A DNA stretch of 52,257 nucleotides from an uncultured Bacillota bacterium (GCA_902491575.1 CABUID010000014.1:1-52257); one strand, 5' to 3'; shown: positions 43,227-51,893, numbered from the stretch's first letter. A program made the numbers and translations. Notes: generated from the letters alone by a model not told the origin.

Positions 43227-43580
43227 ATGGATGTTCAAAAATTATTAGAAACAAATCGTTTTAACTTACATTCTTTAGAGTTACAGCCTTATAGAGATAC
43301 ATACGTTGTATGTATGCCCTGTATTGAACGTGATGTAACCATGATAACGGCTTGCGGTGATCGTATTAGAGATAACTATACTGTTGCAGTCTATGTGTTA
43401 TCTCGTAACCCGTCTTTATTATGGTGTTTCTCTATTCGGATACAAACGCATCCGTCTATTGTTCCGATTGTATCTCATGCACTAGAAGCTACTGATAGCC
43501 TTACGTTAACTATTAAACGTGCAGCTAAGATAGCTAAAAATGAAGGACTTCGTAGAGAAGCACTTTGTTATTCGTTATAA
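43227..43580 (+). CDS. Hypothetical protein
   Basis: 117 residues, starting 2 nt after the previous gene. A small alpha/beta protein (YVVCMPCIERDVTMITACGD; YTVAVYVLSRNPSLLWCFSI) with several cysteines and no signal peptide. No family recognised. Last gene before a terminator and the partition operon. Confidence 0.55.
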   Translation: MDVQKLLETNRFNLHSLELQPYRDTYVVCMPCIERDVTMITACGDRIRDNYTVAVYVLSRNPSLLWCFSIRIQTHPSIVPIVSHALEATDSLTLTIKRAAKIAKNEGLRREALCYSL

Positions 43581-43610
43581 ATTAATTTTAATCATATACT
43601 GTCATGCTCT

Positions 43611-43647
43611 ATAAGCGAGGTGTTTTAACACTTCGCTTATATTTTTT
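43611..43647 (+). terminator. Intrinsic terminator
   Basis: ATAAGCGAGGTG (43611-43622) / CACTTCGCTTAT (43629-43640), 12 pairs with one G-U, then a T-run. Ends the topB accessory operon. Confidence 0.85.
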
Positions 43648-43677
43648 ATATACAAATATATTTATATATAAATTAAT

Positions 43678-43735
43678 TTGACAATTAATTATTTTATTGA
43701 TAAAATATAGACAATGAATATAAACCATTTTAGGT
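43678..43735 (+). promoter_or_regulatory. parA promoter with leader element, copy 8
   Basis: TTGACA (43678-43683), 17-bp spacer, TAAAAT (43701-43706). The leader element GAATATAAACCATTTTAGGT (43716-43735; ACC pairs GGT) begins a few bases after the predicted transcript start, so in this copy it lies at the very 5' end of the mRNA. Confidence 0.75.
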
Positions 43736-43757
43736 ACATAATTAAGGAGTTGTTATT

Positions 43758-44414
43758 ATGAAAATTATCGCCGTCGCAAGCACTAAAGGTGGAGTTGGTA
43801 AATCGACTATTGCTATCAATCTAGCTACTACACTTAATCAATTAAATTACCAGGTAATTTTAGCAGATGCGGATGCTCAACAATCATCCTTCTTATTTGC
43901 TGAAGATCGCAAAGAAACAGGCCTTCCTGTTATGAATGCCGTTTCTATTGAATCACCAGAGGAATTGGATGATGTCATTCAACATAACACAGCTGATTAC
44001 CTAATTATTGATTGTGGTGGCCGTGATACAGTAATGTTCCGTACCGCTCTCATCAAAGCTGATATTATTGTCATTCCTGTAACTAGTGGCCAGTTTGATT
44101 TCTGGGGTACTACGGATACACTTGATTTAATTCAAGAGGCCAATACATTTAGAGTACAATCTAAACAAAACGAACCTCATGTAGTATGTGTACTAAACCA
44201 GGCTCGTACATTTACTAAAACCCATAAAGAAATTGAAGAAGGTCTAAACGAAATCGTTAGTGAATATAACGTTACTCGTGCTAATACAGTATTAGGCCAA
44301 CGTGAGGATTATCGACGGGCAACGCTTGAAGGTCAAGGTGTTACTGAATTTAAGCATAGCAGCAAAGCTGCTCATGAAATGCTTTCGTTTGTCAAAGAAA
44401 TTGAAGCTATCTAA
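43758..44414 (+). CDS. parA: Partition ATPase ParA
   Basis: 218 residues, AAGGAG upstream. Deviant Walker A KGGVGKST (10-17), ADADAQQSS (Walker A' region) and DYLIIDCGGRDTVMF. A short ParA without the N-terminal HTH, as in type Ib systems that pair with a small ribbon-helix-helix ParB or ParG. It moves plasmid copies apart on the nucleoid. Confidence 0.92.
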   Translation: MKIIAVASTKGGVGKSTIAINLATTLNQLNYQVILADADAQQSSFLFAEDRKETGLPVMNAVSIESPEELDDVIQHNTADYLIIDCGGRDTVMFRTALIKADIIVIPVTSGQFDFWGTTDTLDLIQEANTFRVQSKQNEPHVVCVLNQARTFTKTHKEIEEGLNEIVSEYNVTRANTVLGQREDYRRATLEGQGVTEFKHSSKAAHEMLSFVKEIEAI

Positions 44415-44438
44415 TCGTTATTAAAGGAGATCATTATA

Positions 44439-44690
44439 ATGGCACTTTCCAAAAAACCTATGAAAAAATCTGTTGATACATTTATTAATGCAGGTGGTAC
44501 AGCCCCTAAAAAAGAAAAAGAACCTAAAGAGTTTGAACGCTTAGAATTACGTGTTCCGCCTGAAATTAAAGCAGGAATTAAAGTGTTCGCTGCATTGAAA
44601 GACGAAAAAATGATTGATGTTGTTACAGAAGTATTTTTAAAAGGCTGTGAAGCCTATCAAAATATTGATGGATTCCCAAAAATTAAGTAA
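44439..44690 (+). CDS. Small RHH-like partition partner (ParB/ParG type)
   Basis: 83 residues, AAAGGAG upstream, 24 nt after parA. A flexible basic N-terminus (KKPMKKSVDTFINAGGTAPK) and a ribbon-helix-helix-like C-terminus (FERLELRVPPEIKAGIKVFA...MIDVVTEVFLKGCEAY), the usual form of ParG-type centromere-binding proteins that stimulate ParA. The AT-rich repeats around the operon are candidate centromere or operator sites. Confidence 0.75.
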   Translation: MALSKKPMKKSVDTFINAGGTAPKKEKEPKEFERLELRVPPEIKAGIKVFAALKDEKMIDVVTEVFLKGCEAYQNIDGFPKIK

Positions 44691-44704
44691 ATTCTATAAT
44701 GATG

Positions 44705-44732
44705 AAAGCCCTATACTACATAGGGCTTTTTT
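44705..44732 (+). terminator. Intrinsic terminator
   Basis: AAAGCCCTA (44705-44713) / TAGGGCTTT (44721-44729) plus a T-run; ends the partition operon. Confidence 0.9.
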
Positions 44733-44776
44733 ATTTTATTGAAATACATAAAATAATAAAAATATTAATATATTTA

Positions 44777-44871
44777 TTGTTTTATATATTAATATATGCT
44801 ATAATACAAATATGATAGTTGATGTATATATACGTCAAATCTAATTTTATTGAATATAAACCCTTTGAGGT
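44777..44871 (+). promoter_or_regulatory. Two promoters and leader element, copy 9
   Basis: TTGTTT-17-TATAAT (44777-44805) and TTGATG-17-TAATTT (44819-44847). The leader element GAATATAAACCCTTTGAGGT (44852-44871; ACC pairs GGT) sits at the start expected from the second promoter. An AT-rich palindrome, AATAAAAATATTAATATATT (44756-44775), lies just upstream. Confidence 0.65.
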
Positions 44872-44903
44872 GATTTGTTAGTTGTGAATAGGAGTGTTGT
44901 ATT

Positions 44904-45372
44904 ATGATTGACTGGATTTTAGATACTTTATGGAGCTTTAAATGGATTTTATTAGTATTATTTATTCTTAATGAGTTCAGTCGAGTATGGATTACTTATA
45001 ATAGAATCCAAACATTTACACAAAAAATAGAGGAAGCTCGCTCTAATATTGCTGTTATTTTGAATCAATGACGGACATGAAAAGGGAATTCAATTAAAAA
45101 TATCGAATGATTATACGAAAACAGCTAAGGATGCTACTAATGCATTGTCCTATATTCATGGTGTAGCTATGGCGTATCCTGAACTTAAATCTGATAGTGA
45201 TTACAATATTTTCCTTGAAAATATCAGTAATAATGAACATTCATTAACAGAACGTAGGGAAGCTTATAATACATTTGTCAAAGATTACAATACCTATATT
45301 ACTCAATTACCAACTTGTTTTATTGCTAAAATATTTGGATATGATAAAGAAACTTATTTTAACAACAATTAA
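44904..45372 (+). pseudogene. lemA: LemA-family protein, frameshifted
   Basis: Frame one (44904-45071, 55 residues) has a membrane segment and ITYNRIQTFTQKIEEARSNI, the LemA opening. The rest continues in another frame from about 45064 to 45372, ending in YNTFVKDYNTYITQLPTC and FGYDKETYF, the conserved LemA C-terminus. The expected stretch between the two (about 15-20 residues around the usual RxxLIPNLV) is missing, so a small deletion plus a frameshift near 45065 broke the gene. A sequencing error alone would not explain the missing residues. Confidence 0.75.
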
Positions 45373-45441
45373 TTCATTTAACATTCATTTCATTCGTTAT
45401 TTCTGTTTTTATTTGATATAATAAGAACAGGATGAACGAAT

Positions 45442-45502
45442 GAATATAAGCCCGTGAGGCAATAAAAAAGGAAGTACATCCATACTAGGGTGTACTTTTT
45501 TT
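45442..45502 (+). promoter_or_regulatory. Leader element copy 10 followed by an attenuator-like terminator
   Basis: GAATATAAGCCCGTGAGGC (45442-45460; GCC pairs GGC) lies about 20 nt after a TATAAT (45416-45421). A terminator follows at once: AAGTACATCC (45472-45481) / GGGTGTACTT (45488-45497) with a T-run. The adhesin gene starts 110 nt further on. Confidence 0.65.
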
Positions 45503-45615
45503 ATTAATATGTAAAAAGAAAAAATTATATATGGACCTTAGCTTTTGTTATGTATTAATACTGTAACTAATTATTCTTATGTTCATCCTTTTTTATGTAT
45601 AAGAAAGGATACTAT

Positions 45616-48600
45616 ATGAAGCACAAACAACTTTGGCTTACAGCAGCTGTTATGACAATGCTCGGTACAAATATGTCTTTTGCAGCCGTGCAAATTGGGG
45701 ATAATTCTATTGCAGAAGGCAATCAAGCAATCGCTACAGGTGTGAACTCAATCGCTGTAGGTACGAATGCAGTGGCGACTGGCGATAATCTAACAGGTTC
45801 TGTAATTAAACAAAAATTAGCAGAAAATCAAGCTAAACTAGCAGAAATTGAACGACTTACTAAGCTAGTTAACGATGAAACAATTGACTTTAATCAAAAA
45901 CATGCTATTTATAATCGTGTAGAAGCAGCTAAAAAGAAAATAGCTGAAAATAATGCATTGATTCAAAATATATTACAACCAAATCTTGATACAGCTACCA
46001 ATAATTACAATGCATTCAAGCCTGAATATGATGAAACTGTTCGCCAAATGAACGAACGATTATCTTATATTAATAAACTTAACTTTAGTTTACTGACAAC
46101 TGATCCTAACGGCCTAGATACATTAGCTACAGAACTCAAACAAAAATCTGAAGATGGATTCCCTAGTGTTAATAATGATTTGAATTTCTATAAAACTTAT
46201 ATTCAAAATTATATTAAAGCTAAAGGTGATTTGGAAAATATAAAAGCTGACAGAATTAGTCATTACTATGATGAAAGCTATATAAATAGTAATAATACCT
46301 CTGGAATTAATACAAATGGAACAACAATTAGTGGTATTTATTATTTATATAATCCATGGAGTTATTATCTAGGACGAGTAGATGGAACTGGTAATGAACT
46401 AAATATAGATGCATCAACTATTAATTTACAAGCAGTTGCTTCGCTTGATGATACTAAATATAATTCATATCTTAATAAAATAAATAATTTTGATTCTCTA
46501 AAATCAAATATTGAAAATCTCCCTTTGACTGGTGCGTTAACACAAGAAACTAAAAATAATTTATTAGAAGCAGTTGCTGTTGCTAAAAAAAGAAGTTTTT
46601 CTCTTATTAATCTAAAACATGAACAATATCTTTATGATTCTTTAAAAAATACTAATCCAACACAAGCATTAATTCATTTACAAAATAAACTTAGATTTGA
46701 ATCAGATTATAAAGATTCAAATACTAAATTGTTTAATTTATCTCATTCAGAATTTTCTTGGGAAAATTCTTATAATAAATGGTTTAAATCTAATGTGACA
46801 GATATTGAAAATTCTAATACATTAACTATCAAAACTTTATCTGATCAATATAAAGTTGCTATAGCTGATAAACAGGCTAAACTTGATGATTTAAATGCTA
46901 AGGTTCAAGCTGCTGATGTTGCTGTTAAAGCTAAACAACGTGAAAATGCTCAATTGCAACCAACACAACAAGAATTAGATGATGCAGCTGCAGCTGCACG
47001 TGTAAAAGCAAAACTTGATGCCGATCAAGCTGCACTAGATGATACAAAACGTACACTTGCGCTTAACAATCTTAAAAATATTGGTACCAATGCTATTGCG
47101 GTGGGTAACAATAGTCTTGTTACTGGTAAAAATGCTATTGGTATTGGTACAAATGGTTTAATTACTGGCGAAGATGCTATTGGTATTGGTCGTGATAACA
47201 CTATTACTGGTGTTGGTTCTGTCACGATTGGTAGTAATAATTCTATTCAATCCAATAATGCTTTCGCTATTGGTAATAACATTAATATTCCAACGGGAAT
47301 GAATAATTCTGTTGTTATTGGGAACAATAGTACTGCAAAAGCACCTACTACAGTTGATGGAATAACAGCCGATGCAACTGTATCTATTGGTTCTTCAGGT
47401 CACGAACGTCAAATTGTAAATGTAGCTAAAGGTGAAGTATCGAGTACATCGACTGATGCCATTAATGGTAGTCAGCTTTACAAAGTACAAGCAGATGTTG
47501 ATAAAAAAGCCAGTACAGATGCTTCTAATTTAACAAGTACAGATGCATCCAAATGGCAAGAAAAACTCGGTACAGGCACTGTAACGAATGGAAATACAGG
47601 ATTGGTAACAGGTGATACTGTATATAAAGAAATAGCGAAAACAAATACAGCGCTCGATACTAAGGCTAATACAGGACTAGATAATATTACTGATGCAGGT
47701 AAAACTGTTATTCGTAATGTAGCTAAAGGCGCTGTCAAAGTAGTGAACGGTCAAAATACAACCGTTACTACAGGAACCGATGGTGATGCTACAACATATG
47801 CAGTCAACGTATCTTCTGATGCGATCAAAGATGCAGTACAACCAGAACTCAATAAAAAGGCCAATACAGATGCTTCTAATCTAACAGGAACAGATGTATC
47901 TAAATGGCAAGAAAAACTTGGTACAGGCACTGTAACGAATGGAAATACAGGGTTAGTAACGGGCGATACTGTATATAAAGAAATAGCGAAAACAAATACA
48001 ACGCTCGATACTAAGGCTAATACAGGACTAGATAATATTACTGATGCAGGTAAAACTGTTATTCGTAATGTAGCTAAAGGCGCTGTCAAAGTAGTGAACG
48101 GTCAAAATACAACCGTTACTACAGGAACCGATGGTGATGCTACAACATATGCAGTCAACGTATCTTCTGATGCGATCAAAGATGCAGTACAACCAGAACT
48201 CAATAAAAAGGCCAATACAGATGCTTCTAATCTAACAGGAACAGATGTATCTAAATGGCAAGAAAAACTTGGTACAGGCACTGTAGTAGCAGGAAACACA
48301 GGTTTGGTAACAGGCGATACTGTATACAATGTTGTTAAAAATTCAGCAGGTAATCCATTAGCTGTAGCTTATGATTCTATTGCTAAAGATCATATCTCTT
48401 TAAATGGTCAAAATGGAACTATCATTTCTAATGTTAGAAATGGTCAAGTAGCTGAAGGTTCTATGGATGCTGTTAATGGTGGCCAATTATTTGAAACTAA
48501 TAGTCGTCTTAATCAATTAGGTGGCGAAGTAAAACACGTAGGCGCTATTTCTGCTGCTCTAGCAGGATTACATCCACAAGAATATGATGACCATTACAAA

Positions 48601-49059
48601 CTATCTATAGCAGTTGCTAGAGGTGCTTATGATGGTGCAAGTGCTTTTGCACTTGGTGCTTTCTATCGCCCTAATTCTGATTTAATGTTTAATGCAGCAA
48701 GTACTATTTCTTCTGATAAAAAAGCCTATACAGTTGGTGTATCTTATAAATTTGGTACATCTACTAAACAATCTGTTCTTGCAGAAAATGCTGCTCTTCA
48801 AGATAAAGTAAATAAATTAGAATCTATGATGAATACTATCGTCAATAGTCCTTTATTTAAATTATCTAAAGAACGCTCTACATTCCCAGATGTTCCATCT
48901 GAACGTTGGGATGCACCTGCTGTAGAAACACTTCATGCTAACGGAATCATTCAAGGCTACCCAGATGGGACTTTTAAAGGTGATCAACCTATGTCCCGTT
49001 CTGAATATGCCAAAATGATTTACGAATTAGCGGAAAAGTTAACTACTCCTAATAATTAA
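45616..49059 (+). CDS. YadA-type trimeric autotransporter adhesin with C-terminal SLH domain
   Basis: 1147 residues from the ATG at 45616 (AAAGGA upstream). Signal peptide to about 23. Short YadA head repeats (AIATGVNSIAVGTNAVATGD), a long coiled-coil region (about 60-480), a second head (AIAVGNNSLVTGKNAIGIGT and following), then a 117-residue stalk unit repeated in tandem. The membrane anchor starts near 965 (HVGAISAALAGL...SYKFG), followed by a short coiled coil and one SLH domain (about 1088-1143: FPDVPSERWDAPAVETLHAN). The SLH part would lie in the periplasm and bind peptidoglycan. Likely surface adhesin for coaggregation or host binding. Confidence 0.9.
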   Translation: MKHKQLWLTAAVMTMLGTNMSFAAVQIGDNSIAEGNQAIATGVNSIAVGTNAVATGDNLTGSVIKQKLAENQAKLAEIERLTKLVNDETIDFNQKHAIYNRVEAAKKKIAENNALIQNILQPNLDTATNNYNAFKPEYDETVRQMNERLSYINKLNFSLLTTDPNGLDTLATELKQKSEDGFPSVNNDLNFYKTYIQNYIKAKGDLENIKADRISHYYDESYINSNNTSGINTNGTTISGIYYLYNPWSYYLGRVDGTGNELNIDASTINLQAVASLDDTKYNSYLNKINNFDSLKSNIENLPLTGALTQETKNNLLEAVAVAKKRSFSLINLKHEQYLYDSLKNTNPTQALIHLQNKLRFESDYKDSNTKLFNLSHSEFSWENSYNKWFKSNVTDIENSNTLTIKTLSDQYKVAIADKQAKLDDLNAKVQAADVAVKAKQRENAQLQPTQQELDDAAAAARVKAKLDADQAALDDTKRTLALNNLKNIGTNAIAVGNNSLVTGKNAIGIGTNGLITGEDAIGIGRDNTITGVGSVTIGSNNSIQSNNAFAIGNNINIPTGMNNSVVIGNNSTAKAPTTVDGITADATVSIGSSGHERQIVNVAKGEVSSTSTDAINGSQLYKVQADVDKKASTDASNLTSTDASKWQEKLGTGTVTNGNTGLVTGDTVYKEIAKTNTALDTKANTGLDNITDAGKTVIRNVAKGAVKVVNGQNTTVTTGTDGDATTYAVNVSSDAIKDAVQPELNKKANTDASNLTGTDVSKWQEKLGTGTVTNGNTGLVTGDTVYKEIAKTNTTLDTKANTGLDNITDAGKTVIRNVAKGAVKVVNGQNTTVTTGTDGDATTYAVNVSSDAIKDAVQPELNKKANTDASNLTGTDVSKWQEKLGTGTVVAGNTGLVTGDTVYNVVKNSAGNPLAVAYDSIAKDHISLNGQNGTIISNVRNGQVAEGSMDAVNGGQLFETNSRLNQLGGEVKHVGAISAALAGLHPQEYDDHYKLSIAVARGAYDGASAFALGAFYRPNSDLMFNAASTISSDKKAYTVGVSYKFGTSTKQSVLAENAALQDKVNKLESMMNTIVNSPLFKLSKERSTFPDVPSERWDAPAVETLHANGIIQGYPDGTFKGDQPMSRSEYAKMIYELAEKLTTPNN
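47520..48330 (+). repeat. Tandem 351-bp repeats in the adhesin stalk
   Basis: Units begin at 47520, 47871 and 48222 with an exact 351-bp (117-codon) period. The first two full units are nearly identical; the third is partial. This is a recent in-frame expansion that can change stalk length. Confidence 0.9.
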
Positions 49060-49074
49060 TCATCAACAAAAAAC

Positions 49075-49115
49075 AAGTGCATAAGTTTTACTTATGCACT
49101 TACCTATTTTTTACT
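49075..49115 (+). terminator. Intrinsic terminator
   Basis: Perfect 11-bp stem AAGTGCATAAG (49075-49085) / CTTATGCACTT (49091-49101), with TTTTTT only after ACCTA. Confidence 0.7.
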
Positions 49116-49199
49116 AGTCGTATTTACCAAAAAAACAATAAAACAATAAATTAATAAAAATATTTAATATTTTATTGTTTAATGTATGAGGTGTTAATT

Positions 49200-50936
49200 A
49201 TGAATATTACTACGTTAAGTAATTTTAAAGCTCGCATTAATGATATTGAATTTAACAATGAACAGGACTTTAATTCTGTATCATTTTTACTAGAAAATAT
49301 AGAAGAACGCTTTAATATTTCAATCACGGATTCTGATTTTACAAAAGATGTAAAAGACTTTGTAGAACTTGCTTCTATTAAAGTTAATGACTTTTCTTAT
49401 GATGAATTAGAAAATGCTACAGCTACATCTATTATGAATGCAACTAAATTATCTGATATACAATTTTTAGCAAATGAGTATGATGACGGTAATTATAAAT
49501 GGAACAGTTATATCAATGATAAAGTAAAAGAGGATAGAGGATATCCATATATTATTGATGCTATTGTTAGAGAACAATTCAATGCAATTGAATCTAATAA
49601 TTCCATTGATACATTGTTAACTACTCCATTAAATAATGATTTGTCTATACAAGATAAAGAAGAGTTGTATGATAATGTAAATGAATATTTCACCAATAAT
49701 TTTTTAGATGATGATTATGATGACGATTTTGAATTTTTATATCCTAAAGATAATATTTACGATACAGATGTTAATCAGATTGTACCTTCTGTTTTTAAGA
49801 AAAAAACAACTATTGGATTAGGGACTTGGGAATCTTGTGAAGAATTATACAACGGTGGCCCTGAAGCGCTTCATAAAGCCTTTATCAGTCGTGGGGAAAG
49901 CATCTATAACGATGATGCATTAGAATCTAATCCAGAACTTAGCAAACGATATATTCCTTTTGAACGTGAATCATTATCATATCGCAAATTTATCAATGAA
50001 TTAGATACATATCTTGGTACTAATGATAAAAGTTATTATGTTGATCTTAATACTGGTTTAATTAATGATAGTCATTTAACCTTTATGAATAATGACATTA
50101 TTAGTGATTCTAGCCTAGATGGGTATCCTGGTAATGAATCATTTTACAATTATTTACCAGTTGCTATTGCTAAAGGTATGGCCACTAATCAAATTGCAGC
50201 CGATGGAGATATTCTTACTCAATTACCTGACATTATAGGTGAAACTCAATATAACGAATTTAAAAAGGAGTTAGAGCATATTCAAGCTGAATACCCTAAT
50301 CAAATTGACTATACTATTAATGATAATGGAATTGTTACAGGAATTACCCCATATTATGGTATTTATAATACTATATACAATCCTGGTACAACGGTAATTA
50401 CTGATTTAGATCTTAAATATAAAGATAAAATCAATATGTATCATGTATTAAATGGTAGAGAAGAACGACCTATTGCAGCTATTATTACCAACGGCGTATC
50501 AAGTCAAGATTTTGAGGGTGAACATTTATTACCTGAAAATTTACGTAATGATGATAGTAAAATTATTGATATGACAAAAAAATATGAAAACCTTTTAACT
50601 GATGAAGAAAAAAATGTTTTTGAACGAAAATATAGAAGTGTTGTAGATACTTTAACAAATCCTAATGGGGGACTTAACTTTTCTAAATTTGATAAAGAAA
50701 CACAGGCTATGATGGAATCTTATGTTCGTTTAGATAAAGCAGGTCATCTTCCTCAATCATTTACAATACGAGATATGGAAAATGTAATTCAATATAACAT
50801 GGAAGTAAAATTAGAAGGGTTATTAAATCAACGTTCTGAACAAGAACTTTCAAAGAATAATCAACTAACTGCATCTAAAGAAACTCCTAAAATTTCATTT
50901 TCTAAACCAAAAGAAAATGGAGGGTTAGAACGATGA
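49200..50936 (+). CDS. Large hypothetical protein with shared N-domain and C-tail
   Basis: 578 residues from the ATG at 49200 (GAGGTG upstream; an ATG at 49182 lies before the site). The N-terminal 60 residues (NFKARINDIEFNNEQDFNSV) match the proteins at 39623 and 50933. The middle is acidic and unrecognised (GLGTWESCEELYNGGPEALH; YYVDLNTGLINDSHLTF). It ends SKPKENGGLER. Its stop overlaps the next start. A cytoplasmic protein without signal peptide; a possible T4SS-carried protein, judging by its tail. Confidence 0.6.
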   Translation: MNITTLSNFKARINDIEFNNEQDFNSVSFLLENIEERFNISITDSDFTKDVKDFVELASIKVNDFSYDELENATATSIMNATKLSDIQFLANEYDDGNYKWNSYINDKVKEDRGYPYIIDAIVREQFNAIESNNSIDTLLTTPLNNDLSIQDKEELYDNVNEYFTNNFLDDDYDDDFEFLYPKDNIYDTDVNQIVPSVFKKKTTIGLGTWESCEELYNGGPEALHKAFISRGESIYNDDALESNPELSKRYIPFERESLSYRKFINELDTYLGTNDKSYYVDLNTGLINDSHLTFMNNDIISDSSLDGYPGNESFYNYLPVAIAKGMATNQIAADGDILTQLPDIIGETQYNEFKKELEHIQAEYPNQIDYTINDNGIVTGITPYYGIYNTIYNPGTTVITDLDLKYKDKINMYHVLNGREERPIAAIITNGVSSQDFEGEHLLPENLRNDDSKIIDMTKKYENLLTDEEKNVFERKYRSVVDTLTNPNGGLNFSKFDKETQAMMESYVRLDKAGHLPQSFTIRDMENVIQYNMEVKLEGLLNQRSEQELSKNNQLTASKETPKISFSKPKENGGLER

Positions 50937-51343
50937 ACACAAATGTAATAGAAAAATTTAATGGAAAAATTAATAATGTTAAAATAGATAATTCTAATAT
51001 ATTTTCTTCCATAGAATACATTTTGGATAATATGGAATATAATTTTGATATATCTATTAATGATATAAAATTTACAACCGATTTAGTTAATTCTATTACT
51101 TGTATGATAGAAGATTACGGTTTACCAATAGAAGAAGTTGAAGATGGTTTTGATTATGCTATTCATCGTGCTAATGGAATTATTACTAATTTAAAATTTG
51201 ATGATATTTATGTATTTGAAAATGTTCCTAGCTTGGAATTAATCGCACAAAATATAGAAAATAATAAATATATTTTAGAAAAAAATAACATACCAAAAAT
51301 CTCTTTCTCTAAATCAAAAGAAAAATCTAGATTAGAACGTTAA
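50933..51343 (+). CDS. Small protein with the same N-domain and C-tail
   Basis: 136 residues, overlapping the previous gene by 4 nt with GGAGGG upstream. The N-terminus (KFNGKINNVKIDNSNIFSSI) is the same domain as in the previous protein, and it ends SKSKEKSRLER. It looks like the larger protein reduced to its two conserved ends. Function unknown. Confidence 0.6.
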   Translation: MNTNVIEKFNGKINNVKIDNSNIFSSIEYILDNMEYNFDISINDIKFTTDLVNSITCMIEDYGLPIEEVEDGFDYAIHRANGIITNLKFDDIYVFENVPSLELIAQNIENNKYILEKNNIPKISFSKSKEKSRLER

Positions 51344-51476
51344 ATATTGTAATAACAAAAAGAGAATGATAGAAAAAATAAAATAGTAAAAAACAATGGC
51401 AAGCATTATATAATGAGTTAGAAGATAGAAATATTAATGAATATGAATTTTTATAAGAATTGCAGGCGAAATTAAT
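51344..51476 (+). pseudogene. Short gene remnant
   Basis: The 133-bp gap carries an open stretch without a start, ending at 51454-51456, that reads SKKQWQALYNELEDRN and INEYEFL before the stop. It looks like the C-terminus of a lost gene. Confidence 0.3.
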
Positions 51477-51893
51477 ATGTTAAAAAAAGATGAAAGTAAA
51501 TTTTGTTGGTGTTTTAACGGAATAGTTGGATTACCTAAAAATAGTATTAAAGAAGCTATAGAAGATTATCTTAATAATGTTAAGGATAAGGATTGTAATA
51601 TAGATAGTGTAGACATAGCTAATCCTCTTTTTTTAATTCATGAATTATCTGGGAAACAAGCTATTTTCGATGTAATATGCTTTAGTTTGCCACAATTTAT
51701 GTATGACATCTCATCAGATTATATAGCACAAGATCAGTTATGTCTTATAAAAGATGTACATATTGAAGAATTAAGTAAAGAGTTATCAAAAGTCTATAAT
51801 GATTGGGAAAAACGCCATGGGTATGACAAACAATCATATATAGTATTTACTGATGAAGCGAAAACATACTATATTTCAGATTATATAAAATAA
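51477..51893 (+). CDS. Hypothetical protein, paralogue of the junction gene
   Basis: 138 residues. No signal peptide or membrane segment. It starts MLKKDESKFCWCFNGIVG, has NSIKEAIEDYLNNVKDK near residue 22, and ends with ELSKELSKVYNDWEKRHGYD and TYYISDYIK. The next gene repeats this design. No family recognised; small acidic paired proteins of this size are often immunity proteins, a guess only. Confidence 0.6.
   Translation: MLKKDESKFCWCFNGIVGLPKNSIKEAIEDYLNNVKDKDCNIDSVDIANPLFLIHELSGKQAIFDVICFSLPQFMYDISSDYIAQDQLCLIKDVHIEELSKELSKVYNDWEKRHGYDKQSYIVFTDEAKTYYISDYIK

Noticed and set aside
44787..44850. Partition centromere made of regular direct repeats
   Set aside because: The region is AT-rich with alternating TATA, but I see no repeat of constant period that would identify a centromere.
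47025..48329. Long minus-strand open frames opposite the adhesin gene
   Set aside because: They repeat with the 351-bp period and arise from the biased codons of the adhesin; no ribosome sites.
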